This document shows, piece after piece, positions 16,118 through 24,054 of a stretch of 64,000 bases of DNA. A program made the position numbers and the translations under genes. The stretch spans positions 186,001-250,000 of the forward strand of contig WRIS01000001.1 of assembly GCA_009782615.1 (NCBI GenBank), given 5' to 3'. The first letter of the stretch is position 1; each line of letters starts with the position of its first letter. The notes beneath the pieces are model-generated. The model was given only the letters and a program-made list of their open reading frames with translations, searched no databases and had not been told where the DNA came from. Source of the stretch: Eggerthellaceae bacterium. Lineage in GTDB: Bacteria > Actinomycetota > Coriobacteriia > Coriobacteriales > Eggerthellaceae.

Positions 16118-16788
16118 GTATTTTGCTCGCCCACCTTCACTCTTTCAAGCAAAACCTTTTGATAACCGGTAGAAATATAATACACCGCAACTATGATACC
16201 AAGAATGAGTCCCACATAGATAAACCAAATCCCCCATGATACGGGATCAGCGTTAAAGCCTGGCAACCAAGAAACGTTGATGAGCCCCAAACCAGGAATC
16301 AAAGGCCAGTTCAATAAAAGCCCCGCAAAACCTATCATTAAAAACGTAGTCGTCAGTTTTCCTGCAAAGATAACGGGAATCCTCAGCTTAAATTTTGCAA
16401 GGATATAGCCTCCTAAACACAGCAGGGCACCGTCACGCAATATGACAACAAGAACTATCCACAAAGGGAGCCTGTCAATAAGCACCAAGCCCAAAACACC
16501 CGAAACCATCAACACGCGGTCAATGACGGGGTCGAGTAGTTGTCCCAGTTTAGAAACCGAATTTGTGAGACGCGCAATATAGCCATCGAGCCAGTCTGTT
16601 GCCGCCGCAAGAGCAAAGACAATCGCGGCAACGATGTCATATCCTGCAAGCAACAAGACAAAGAACACGGGAACAAGCCCCAGACGAACCAAGGAAATAA
16701 GGTTGGGAATCGTGACGATTCTATTACTGACGGCAAGGTCAGTACCTGTTTCCAACTCTCTTTGTTGCTCGTCGAGCAATGTGTTCAC
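16114..16788 (-). CDS. pgsA: CDP-alcohol phosphatidyltransferase (PgsA-like)
   Basis: This is an integral membrane enzyme of phospholipid synthesis. The CDP-alcohol signature D-x2-D-G-x2-A-R-x8-G-x3-D-x3-D is complete (DWLDGYIAR ... GQLLDPVID). Five or six hydrophobic segments follow. Glycerol-3-phosphate as acceptor is the usual assignment for a stand-alone copy, but inositol phosphate or other alcohols cannot be excluded. I chose the GTG at 16788 (VNTLLDEQQ), eight bases after AAGGAAGG, rather than the frame opening at 16863. This gives 224 residues. It overlaps the vanW-like gene by 4 bp, so the two are co-expressed. Confidence 0.85.
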   Translation of the reverse strand: MNTLLDEQQRELETGTDLAVSNRIVTIPNLISLVRLGLVPVFFVLLLAGYDIVAAIVFALAAATDWLDGYIARLTNSVSKLGQLLDPVIDRVLMVSGVLGLVLIDRLPLWIVLVVILRDGALLCLGGYILAKFKLRIPVIFAGKLTTTFLMIGFAGLLLNWPLIPGLGLINVSWLPGFNADPVSWGIWFIYVGLILGIIVAVYYISTGYQKVLLERVKVGEQNT

Positions 16789-16869
16789 GCGTATAACCTT
16801 CCTTTGTGTATTCACCACTTGCAAAGACCTGTTGCAAAGACCGTAGCTTTTTAGCAGAAACATTTATAC

Positions 16870-16909
16870 CATATAAAACAAAACCGAACACGTAAAGGTG
16901 TCCGGTTTT
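16870..16909 (-). terminator. Rho-independent terminator of the hydrogenase operon
   Basis: On the minus strand a 12-bp stem with one mismatch (AAAACCGGACAC / GTGTTCGGTTTT, loop of 6) is followed by TGTTTTATATGG. It lies 50 bp past the end of echF. Confidence 0.8.
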
Positions 16910-16960
16910 ATACTGTTTCCGCATGTTTTGCGGGGCATACGGCTTTTCGAAGGCGCGATT

Positions 16961-17395
16961 TTATGCCTTTTGCGCCTCGCGGGCAGCTTTTGCTTCAAGC
17001 GCCGCCTTGACACGTTCAGCTTTTGCCGCTTCTTTTGCCGCCTTAGCTTCTTCGTCAACTTCCTTAATAAAGGTGTCGTTTGACTTCGTGGTTGCCGTCG
17101 GTGCATAGGTTGGCTCCATGCGAAGGCAATTCGTGGGGCATTCGAGCACGCAGTAGTTACACTGAATACAGCGGAAGCGGTTTATCGACCAGCTTGCGGC
17201 TTCCTTATCAACCGTAATCGCTGATGTGGTGCAGCGCTTCATGCAGATGCCGCACAAGGTGCACTCGTTCATATCAACTTCAATATGCCCTTTGAGCCCT
17301 TCAGGAACAAAGCGGGTCTGAACGGGATATTGAATCGTTTCGGGCTTCTTAAACATTGACCCGACGGTCATTTTTCCTAATTTGAAACTTCCCAT
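16961..17395 (-). CDS. echF: Ech-type hydrogenase ferredoxin subunit
   Basis: This 144-residue polyferredoxin has two 4Fe-4S motifs, CTLCGICMKRC and CIQCNYCVLEC, like NuoI/EchF. It passes electrons from ferredoxin to the small subunit. The C-terminal 35 residues are an Ala/Lys/Glu-rich helix (KAAKEAAKAERVKAALEA) not usual in EchF. The start is either this ATG or the GTG one codon upstream. It is the last gene of the six-gene hydrogenase operon, four bases or so after echE, and is followed by a strong terminator. Confidence 0.85.
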   Translation of the reverse strand: MGSFKLGKMTVGSMFKKPETIQYPVQTRFVPEGLKGHIEVDMNECTLCGICMKRCTTSAITVDKEAASWSINRFRCIQCNYCVLECPTNCLRMEPTYAPTATTKSNDTFIKEVDEEAKAAKEAAKAERVKAALEAKAAREAQKA

Positions 17396-17402
17396 CACTT
17401 CC

Positions 17403-18500
17403 CTACCTTTCCGTGCAGCTGATGCAGGGGTCTATGGTGAGCACTATCATGTTCACATCTGCCAAATCGCAACCTGCCAAAGCAGTTGTCATACCTGCGA
17501 TGTTTTGAGAGGTGGGAGTTCTCATGCGCATACGCTCAAGGTTCTTTGTGCCGTTTCCGAGAGCATAGTAGTAGCATTCTCCGCGAGGTTGCTCAAGCAC
17601 GTTGGAGGTCTGGGCACCTTCAGCAGGCGCACCTTTTACTTCAACGGCAACATCTCCTGCAGGAATCTTGGCGATGAGTTCGTTGATAATGTCGATTGCC
17701 TGAACTACCTCAAGCGCACGCACCTTCACGCGAGCATAGCAATCCCCCTGCGTGTCAAGTATCGGAGAGAAATCTTCAAGGTCGCCATAGGCACCGTTGC
17801 CAAGAGCTCGAATGTCGTTGTCAAAATTAGACGCACGAGCAAACGGCCCGACCATGCACTGTGCGCGCGCATCTGCTTCGGAAATGGTACCGATGCCGAC
17901 GGTTCTGTTTTTGACCGAAGTATCATTTAAGAATGCCTTGCAGATTTGGGCGTATTCGCCCTTGATGCCTTCAAGGGTGGTCTTAATGCGCTCCAGCTGG
18001 TCAGCAGTCATGTCGCGCGTAACGCCGCCCACTTTCACCACCGAAAAGATAACGCGCCCGCCCGTTGTTGCTTCGAAAAGATCCAACACGCGCTCGCGCA
18101 AACGCCAGCAATGCATAAACAGACTTTCGAATCCGAATGCGTCAGCGGCAAGACCCATCCACAAAAGATGCGAATGAATACGCGACATTTCGTGCCAGAT
18201 AACACGCAGGTATTCTGAGCGGCGGGGTATCTCTACTTCCATCAAGCGTTCAATTGTTTCAGCATAGCCCATCGAATGCCCAAACGCGCAAATGCCACAG
18301 ATGCGCTCGGCAACATAGACGAACTGGTTAAAGTCACGCGTCTCGACCAGCTTTTCAAGCCCGCGATGGATAAAGCCGATTTGAGGAATAGCCTCGATAA
18401 CGGTTTCGTCCTCAACGACCAAGTCGAGATGAAGTGGTTCAGGCAATACGGGGTGTTGCGGCCCGAAAGGGATTACGGTTGCTTTTCCCATCCTATTCAC
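17403..18500 (-). CDS. echE: Ech-type [NiFe] hydrogenase large subunit
   Basis: This is the catalytic subunit of a group 4 membrane-bound hydrogenase. Both Ni-binding motifs are intact: RICGIC (about residues 67-72, with the following H) and DPCISCTER at the very C terminus. These four Cys distinguish it from complex I NuoD, which has lost them. It has 365 residues, the size of EchE. No C-terminal peptide follows the last motif beyond Thr-Glu-Arg. It overlaps echD by 8 bp. Maturation genes (hyp) are not in the window. Confidence 0.92.
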   Translation of the reverse strand: MNRMGKATVIPFGPQHPVLPEPLHLDLVVEDETVIEAIPQIGFIHRGLEKLVETRDFNQFVYVAERICGICAFGHSMGYAETIERLMEVEIPRRSEYLRVIWHEMSRIHSHLLWMGLAADAFGFESLFMHCWRLRERVLDLFEATTGGRVIFSVVKVGGVTRDMTADQLERIKTTLEGIKGEYAQICKAFLNDTSVKNRTVGIGTISEADARAQCMVGPFARASNFDNDIRALGNGAYGDLEDFSPILDTQGDCYARVKVRALEVVQAIDIINELIAKIPAGDVAVEVKGAPAEGAQTSNVLEQPRGECYYYALGNGTKNLERMRMRTPTSQNIAGMTTALAGCDLADVNMIVLTIDPCISCTER

Positions 18501-18939
18501 CTTCCTTTCGGGTGTCCTCGGTCTTTGCGGCTTTCGCGGCTTTCGCAGCAGCGATGCGCGCAGCTTTTTCGCGCGCTTCTTTTTGCGCGGGTGAAATAAC
18601 CGTCATCGGTTCGCTTTGAGAAACGGCGTAGAATTTCCCACCGAAATCAATAGCGATACCTTCGATATTCACGCCGAAGAGGTCGTGCGATTCGTTTTCG
18701 AACACGAATGCATTCAAGAACACACCACTTACCGAGGGAATCTTTGTATCTTTTTGAACATTTTCAATCGTATAGTTTTCAAGGCAATCATCTTTCATGA
18801 ACGAATAGATGACGTTGATGCCCGTGTCGGTCTTGACGCACAGTATTTGTACTAAACGCCAACCGTCTGCCTTGCGCTCTTCTGCACACTGAACAAGTTT
18901 GTCCGTGGTCATAGGCAGGAATTTTACCTGTAAACTCAT
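18493..18939 (-). CDS. echD: Ech-type hydrogenase NuoC-like subunit
   Basis: This 148-residue protein is related to the 30-kDa (NuoC) subunit, with the family block IPSVSGVFLNAFVFENESHDLFGVNIEG (shown here around residues 70-98). It couples the electron-transfer module to the large subunit. Its C terminus (QKEAREKAARIAAAKAAKAA) is an Ala/Lys-rich charged helix, similar in style to the tails of EchC and EchF. It lies between echC and echE in the operon and overlaps echE by 8 bp. Confidence 0.85.
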   Translation of the reverse strand: MSLQVKFLPMTTDKLVQCAEERKADGWRLVQILCVKTDTGINVIYSFMKDDCLENYTIENVQKDTKIPSVSGVFLNAFVFENESHDLFGVNIEGIAIDFGGKFYAVSQSEPMTVISPAQKEAREKAARIAAAKAAKAAKTEDTRKEGE

Positions 18940-18942
18940 CTT

Positions 18943-19386
18943 TTATGCCCCCTTCTTCTGTGCTTTGAGGGCTTTTGCCTTTTCGTCCAAAACACCCAGA
19001 CCTTGAACGACCGCGTCAATTATCGCTTCGGGGCGCACCGCGCACCCAGGCGCATACACATCAACGGGGATTGCTTGGTCAACGCCACCAATGACATTGT
19101 AGCAATCATGGAAGATACCAGCTGAACAGGCGCAAACGCCGCAAGCAACAACGACCTTCGGTTCAATCATTTGGTCGTAGATTTCTTTGATAACGTGGAT
19201 ATTTTGTTCATTGACGCTTCCCGTGACCAGAAAGATATCGGCATGTTTCGGGTTTCCCGTGTTAATGATGCCGAAGCGCTCTACGTCATAACCGGGGCAC
19301 AATGCCGCCAGTACTTCAATGTCGCAGCCGTTGCAGCTCGACGCGTCGTAGTGGATTACCCACGGTGACTTAGTTAAATAAGACAT
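18943..19386 (-). CDS. echC: Ech-type hydrogenase small subunit (NuoB-like)
   Basis: This subunit carries the proximal 4Fe-4S cluster. The ligands are visible as SSCNGCDIE, ACGVCACSAG and APGCAVRPEAI. AAGGAGGG precedes two ATGs; the second (19386) has the right spacing and gives 147 residues. A short Lys/Ala-rich tail (DEKAKALKAQKKGA) ends the protein. It follows echB in the operon and matches NuoB/EchC over its whole length. Confidence 0.9.
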   Translation of the reverse strand: MSYLTKSPWVIHYDASSCNGCDIEVLAALCPGYDVERFGIINTGNPKHADIFLVTGSVNEQNIHVIKEIYDQMIEPKVVVACGVCACSAGIFHDCYNVIGGVDQAIPVDVYAPGCAVRPEAIIDAVVQGLGVLDEKAKALKAQKKGA

Positions 19387-19398
19387 GTGCATCCCTCC

Positions 19399-20268
19399 TT
19401 ACAGATACGCGAGAATCATGATATTGATGCCACCAGCGAAGAAGGTAATTATCCACGACCACTTGAGCATGGCTTGCCACTTCACCCGAGCAAAATTATT
19501 GTCGATAAGAATTTCAAGGAACCACACGAACAAAACTACTGCTATTGCGATAATCCATGAAAGCGGGTTAGCCCACACGAAGAACATGCCGACCCACCCT
19601 AAGAACAAAACGTTTTCACACCAGTGCATAATCTCAACCTTGGCGAGGGTAGAACCACTCATTTCGGTGGTGATGCCCTTAACCAATTCTTGATGGGCGT
19701 GGTGCGAATAAGAAAGATCAAAAGGCGACTTTCTTAATTTGATGGTCAAAACGAACATGAAGCCTGCAAAAACGAGTCCTGCTTTTACGATTGCGGGTGT
19801 TTCTGCCGAAAGTACTGCCGACACATCGAAAGAACCAATAGCCATAAAGAAACCAACGGCAACAAGAAGCACCATGGGCTCGTAAGCGAGCACCTGGATG
19901 ATTTCGCGATTGGCGCCGATTTCTGCGTAGGGTGAACGGGTGGAATACGCGGCAATGACGAAGAACAGTGCTGCTAAGGTGATGATGAACACCGACATGA
20001 GCAGCGACCCACCGCTAAAGAAGATACCGCCCGCAAGAAGCGTGAACAAAAGAGCACACGTGATATAGATGCCCTCAGAAGCATTAACGCTTACGCGGTC
20101 CTTCTCGAGAAGCTTGCGCACATCATAGTATGGCTGCAGCAAGGGCGGCCCTACCCTGCCCTGCATGCGAGCACTGATTATTCGGTCGATGCCTGAAAGC
20201 AGGCATCCAAGAATCGGTGCTGCCACCGCAAAGGCGAGGGTTCCGATGATAATTAATAAGATATCCAT
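19399..20268 (-). CDS. echB: Ech-type hydrogenase membrane subunit (NuoH/HycD-like)
   Basis: This 289-residue integral membrane protein has about eight hydrophobic helices and the NuoH-family features RMQGRVGPPLLQPYYDV, the loop YSTRSPYAEIGANREIIQVL and LRKSPFDLSYSHHAHQELVKG. It forms the junction between the hydrogenase arm and the ion-translocating subunit EchA. The gene follows echA by 15 bp. Confidence 0.92.
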   Translation of the reverse strand: MDILLIIIGTLAFAVAAPILGCLLSGIDRIISARMQGRVGPPLLQPYYDVRKLLEKDRVSVNASEGIYITCALLFTLLAGGIFFSGGSLLMSVFIITLAALFFVIAAYSTRSPYAEIGANREIIQVLAYEPMVLLVAVGFFMAIGSFDVSAVLSAETPAIVKAGLVFAGFMFVLTIKLRKSPFDLSYSHHAHQELVKGITTEMSGSTLAKVEIMHWCENVLFLGWVGMFFVWANPLSWIIAIAVVLFVWFLEILIDNNFARVKWQAMLKWSWIITFFAGGINIMILAYL

Positions 20269-20283
20269 AATAATCCTCCCCTC

Positions 20284-22197
20284 CTAGAATAATCCGATTG
20301 CAAGGGCTACTGCCCCAACAAGTGCTATGCCAATAATTAAAGCGGAGCATATCGTCCCAATACTCGAAATTACCTCTTCGCCAAAGATATTTTCCATATA
20401 CCAGTTTCTGGCGGTCGCTTCGGTTTCTTTCGAAAGCGAACTTGAGAAGGTTCGAGAATCGTTGTTGACGCTCACACCTGAAAGGTAGACGTTTGCCTTC
20501 TTCGCCTTGCCTTTGCCAAGCCCTGCGAAGAGCACCACGACGACCAGCGCAGTAACCACACTTGCGATGATGAGGTTGCCATCAGAAATGCTCGGTGCAA
20601 AATCAGCGAACACCGTTGCAATATAGGGCTCGATGACGAACTTAGAAATAATCGGCAGCCCAACACAGCAAAGAACAACAAGCACCGCCATAAGCAAAAT
20701 GGAAATCCATTCGCTGCGATGCACGGTCATTTCTTCATTCTTGGGATTTCCTGCAATACCAGCAAGTTTGCCGAGCCATTTGCCCCAGAACATGAAGGTT
20801 GCCGCAGAACCGAAGACCAGCAAGATGATAAGAGCAACCTGGCTTGTTTCAACAAAGGAAACGAGCGTTGCCCATTTTGCAATCAACATACCGAAAGGTG
20901 CGATGAACATACACATGATGCCCAACATCATATAGCGTGCAAGGCGCGGCATGCGCTCAAAGAGCAAGTCCATGTCTTCGATGTCGCGCGAACCGATGTG
21001 ATGTTCGGCCGTTCCCACGCACAGGAACAAAAGGGATTTTGCGATTGCGTGGAACAGGATAAGGAATGCTGCTGCCCAGATAGCCTCAGGGGTTCCAACA
21101 CCCGCACAAGCAACAATAAGACCCAAGTTCGCAACGGTCGAGTATGCCAAAACGCGCTTGGCGTTTGCCTGTGATATCGCCATGAAAGAGGTGAACAAAA
21201 ACGTAACGCCGCCCACCAGGATAACCATAACACTGGGAATGAAGGACACCGAGAAAATCGGAGCCAGTTTAACCAGCAAGAAAACACCCGCTTTCACCAT
21301 GGTTGATGAATGAAGCAAGGCGCTGGTTGGCGTTGGCGCAACCATCGCACCCAACAACCAGCTTTGGAAGGGCATCTGTGCTGCCTTGGTAATGCCCGCA
21401 AATGCCAGAAGAAGAACAGGAAGTGCGGCAGCGTCGGGGTTAAGTACGCCCGCAGCAAGGAAGTCTGAGAAAGAAAGCGTGTTGAAGTTTACCGCGATGA
21501 AGAAAAGTGCCCCCACAAAAGCAATTCCGCCCAAAAGGTTCATGACGATTTGGCGGAATGCATTTTTGATAGCTTCATCAGTTTTGGTGTAACCAATCAA
21601 CAAGAAGGAACAAACGGTCGTGATTTCCCACGCGGTGAACAACCAGAGCATGTTGTTGGAGAACACAACCCCAAACATTGCTGAAAGGAAGAGGAACATC
21701 AACGCGAAGAATACGGGACGTCTGTCCTTAGAATCAGGGTGCTGCGCCTGAAAATCTTCCATGTACCCTAAGGCATACAGACAAATTCCCGAACCAATTA
21801 CGCCAATGATGAGCGCCATGAGCAAAGAGAGCGAATCCACATACAGCCCTGATTGAACCTCAAAGCCATGTGCAAACCCAAACTCAAATACTAAGGCTGC
21901 CCCCACCTGCACCAGGGCAAGAATGCCCGCGAGAAGATTTTTATAGCGAATTGCATACGCAAGTATGCAGATCGCGATAATAATCCCAATAGCCGAACAG
22001 GCATAGTCGATAATCGGATTCAGTAAAACAAAGAACCCGTCGTGTCCAAAATAGACAACTGCTAAAACGATGGATGCCAAAGCGATAGTAGCTGTCGAAA
22101 TGCTTGCGATCACGTTTCGCGCGGTGTTGTTTTTGATGCATAAAAGCAACAAAGCTGCAACAAGCGGGAAAACGATCAAAAACCCTATCATACCCAC
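20284..22197 (-). CDS. echA: Ech-type hydrogenase antiporter-like subunit (NuoL/HycC-like)
   Basis: This 637-residue protein has some 14-16 hydrophobic segments and the proton-antiporter motifs: an acidic FTAWEITTVCSFLLIGYTK, GITKAAQMPFQSWLLGAM with its Lys, and SALLHSSTMVKAGVFLL. It is the ion-pumping subunit. GTG at 22197 is seven bases after AAGGGGG and is preferred over the ATG two codons later. It opens the operon echABCDEF, in the same gene order as Ech of Methanosarcina barkeri. Only one antiporter-like subunit is encoded, which fits Ech rather than Mrp-linked Mbh. Confidence 0.9.
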   Translation of the reverse strand: MGMIGFLIVFPLVAALLLLCIKNNTARNVIASISTATIALASIVLAVVYFGHDGFFVLLNPIIDYACSAIGIIIAICILAYAIRYKNLLAGILALVQVGAALVFEFGFAHGFEVQSGLYVDSLSLLMALIIGVIGSGICLYALGYMEDFQAQHPDSKDRRPVFFALMFLFLSAMFGVVFSNNMLWLFTAWEITTVCSFLLIGYTKTDEAIKNAFRQIVMNLLGGIAFVGALFFIAVNFNTLSFSDFLAAGVLNPDAAALPVLLLAFAGITKAAQMPFQSWLLGAMVAPTPTSALLHSSTMVKAGVFLLVKLAPIFSVSFIPSVMVILVGGVTFLFTSFMAISQANAKRVLAYSTVANLGLIVACAGVGTPEAIWAAAFLILFHAIAKSLLFLCVGTAEHHIGSRDIEDMDLLFERMPRLARYMMLGIMCMFIAPFGMLIAKWATLVSFVETSQVALIILLVFGSAATFMFWGKWLGKLAGIAGNPKNEEMTVHRSEWISILLMAVLVVLCCVGLPIISKFVIEPYIATVFADFAPSISDGNLIIASVVTALVVVVLFAGLGKGKAKKANVYLSGVSVNNDSRTFSSSLSKETEATARNWYMENIFGEEVISSIGTICSALIIGIALVGAVALAIGLF

Positions 22198-22223
22198 GTG
22201 GCGTCCCCCTTATCTCGATACCG

Positions 22224-22252
22224 AGTCTAATACTAGAAGCGACCTGTGTCAC
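22224..22252 (-). promoter_or_regulatory. Candidate promoter of the ech operon
   Basis: On the minus strand GTGACA (22252-22247) and TAGACT (22229-22224) are separated by 17 bp and lie about 27 bp before the echA start. The repeat CCTGTG occurs twice across the -35 region and could be an operator. Confidence 0.4.
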
Positions 22253-22472
22253 CTGTGGATACTCTAACAAAATATGTAATGTGAGTACTGAGGTTACAAA
22301 ATGCACGGGTTCATTATTCGGTAAATGGGTATTTCAAGGCATAAGAAGTGTGAATACCGTGAAGAAAGCTGATAATTTGCCTGTTTGCAAGAATTGCTGA
22401 ACGGCACAATTTTTCTATTACCACAGATATTTCAAGGAATTTCTAGAAGGTTCAAAGGCTCTAACCCAAACT

Positions 22473-23252
22473 TTATCCCAAGGTGATAGTTCCTAGCACT
22501 ACTCCGAGCGCCGCTCCTGCCGCAACCGTTGCGCTTGCAACCTCTAAGGGGTTAAGGGGGCTTGCGCTTGACTCTGCCTGCCCTTCGTCTGCTTTTGGTG
22601 CAGCGCTACCTTCGTCTGCTTGCGTGGCTCCCCTGCCCTCTTCTGCTTGGGGTTCATTTTCAGATTGTGCAGGTGGGGCGGGTAAATATTCGTTTGGTTG
22701 CCCGTCTTGGGGCTGCGCATCTTGGGGTTCGCGCCCCACAATACCTTCGGCGCTATCTTGGTCAGCAGGAGAAGCAGCGGAAAGGTCTTTTTCATTCGGG
22801 GCGCTCATGGGTGCCGCTGCATTAAAGTCCATTGAAGCAGCATTAAACTGCAGATAAACAATCGGAACAATGGCGGCAAGAAGCAAACATGCCGCAAGAG
22901 GGACAACGTATCTCTTAGCAAAATGAAGTATCGGGTTTGGTTTCTGATACCGAGGAAGGTTCGGTACTTCCCAAATATTTTCGGGTGGGTCTATGTCGGT
23001 GTATTCTTCGGTGCTTGTTTCGCTCGGCGCTGTTTCTTGTGTCGCCTTTGCCTCAGCTGTTTCTTCCCCCTTGGTTGGTGTTTCGGTGCTTGTTGCTACG
23101 CTTACTTGTTCTGTTGCTTTCTGAGCGCCTTCTTCATGCGCGGTAAGAATATGGGCAAGCATGCGCTCCCGCGCTTCGGTGCTCGGACCCATCTGCTCAA
23201 AGGCGGCTTTGAGCTTGGTTTCGTTTTGGTGTTCGTTTGTTGGCTTACTCAT
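22473..23252 (-). CDS. Probable membrane anti-sigma factor partnered with the ECF sigma gene
   Basis: This 259-residue protein is encoded directly after the ECF sigma gene with an 8-bp overlap (ATG inside the sigma stop region), so translation is coupled. The cytoplasmic part (1-about 125) is acidic and has no HxxxCxxC zinc motif. One membrane helix (YVVPLAACLLLAAIVPIVYL) is followed by an Ala/Pro/Gln/Glu-rich low-complexity region outside, and a second hydrophobic stretch at the C terminus (VASATVAAGAALGVVLGTI). Anti-sigma function is inferred from position and topology only. Confidence 0.65.
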   Translation of the reverse strand: MSKPTNEHQNETKLKAAFEQMGPSTEARERMLAHILTAHEEGAQKATEQVSVATSTETPTKGEETAEAKATQETAPSETSTEEYTDIDPPENIWEVPNLPRYQKPNPILHFAKRYVVPLAACLLLAAIVPIVYLQFNAASMDFNAAAPMSAPNEKDLSAASPADQDSAEGIVGREPQDAQPQDGQPNEYLPAPPAQSENEPQAEEGRGATQADEGSAAPKADEGQAESSASPLNPLEVASATVAAGAALGVVLGTITLG

Positions 23253-23739
23253 CGAAGCCACCACCTAATCTCTTTCTCAGTTCTTTGCGTGCATCACTCA
23301 AGTAATTTCGTATTGTTGAATGCGGCTTATCAACAATCGCAGCTATTTCTGCTGCGGAATATCCTTCATAATAGTAAAGGTACACACAACTCCTTTGGTT
23401 TTCAGGCAACTCGAAAACGACTGCAAGGGTTTCGTCATAGGTTTCTGCTGGGTCTGAGCGAGGGGCTTGCGGCTCGGCGATTCCTTCCATATCGCTTCTT
23501 TTATTCCAGCTACTTTTCAAAACATCCTTGCAATGGTTTATCGCAACACGAATAAGCCACGCCTTTTCGTGTTCACTGCTTTCGAAATCCCGGGGCTTGT
23601 CGAGCAATTTAAGAAATACGTTTTGCGTCGCATCTTCAACGTCTGCGGTATTGTGCAGATAGGTACGACAAACACGAAACACCGTGTCAACGTGACGCTC
23701 ATACAGCTCGAGAAACCATGTTTTTTCTAAAGCATCCAC
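23245..23739 (-). CDS. ECF-type RNA polymerase sigma factor
   Basis: This 164-residue sigma-70 family protein has region 2 (ERHVDTVFRVCRTYLHNTADVEDATQNVFLKLL, then WLIRVAINHCKDVL) and region 4 (LPENQRSCVYLYYYEGYSAAEIAAIV, then STIRNYLSDARKELRKRL). It should direct transcription of a small regulon in answer to an envelope or stress signal held by the membrane protein encoded next. No promoter resembling an ECF self-target was convincing upstream. The regulon cannot be read from this window. Confidence 0.93.
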   Translation of the reverse strand: MDALEKTWFLELYERHVDTVFRVCRTYLHNTADVEDATQNVFLKLLDKPRDFESSEHEKAWLIRVAINHCKDVLKSSWNKRSDMEGIAEPQAPRSDPAETYDETLAVVFELPENQRSCVYLYYYEGYSAAEIAAIVDKPHSTIRNYLSDARKELRKRLGGGFDE

Positions 23740-24054
23740 TTAGCAATTCAACCGTTCTCTACCATCAATACGATTCAGACGTCTCTTTTGTCCTTTTGCC
23801 GTCAGGGTTCATCATACCTCCACAAGATCTTTGCCGCTCTTACGGATAAACCTTCTTGGCTAGCCCTTACAACTATTGTACTCCACCAATCGATGCCTGT
23901 CTTAAGAAGTGCATTTGAAACTTTCCCTTCCTTTAGCGTTCATCAGAAGTACAATACTAAAGAGGTAGGAAAACTCTTGCAGTTTTTGAAAAAGCCTACA
24001 AAACAAAATAGAGGTGCAATTTGGTGCAACACGATCACATGGGAGGAATGTGAC
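23740..24054. other. Non-coding stretch between the ECF and FAD/Fe-S genes
   Basis: This is the upstream region of two divergent genes. The oxidoreductase reading frame stays open back to 23788, but those 89 codons look non-coding in composition and have no ribosome-binding site. A close direct repeat GGTGCAA (twice, 24013-24029) just before the gene may be an operator half-site pair. No clear promoter was found. Confidence 0.5.

Noticed and set aside
16961-22197. Reading the cluster as complex I (nuo) genes
   Set aside because: EchE keeps all four Ni-binding Cys (RICGIC, DPCISC) and the set lacks NuoA, J, K, M, N, E, F and G.
23788-24054. Upstream in-frame extension of the FAD/Fe-S gene (89 codons)
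   Set aside because: No family sequence is present in it, while ATG 24055 has a good GGGAGGAATG site and begins family-like sequence.
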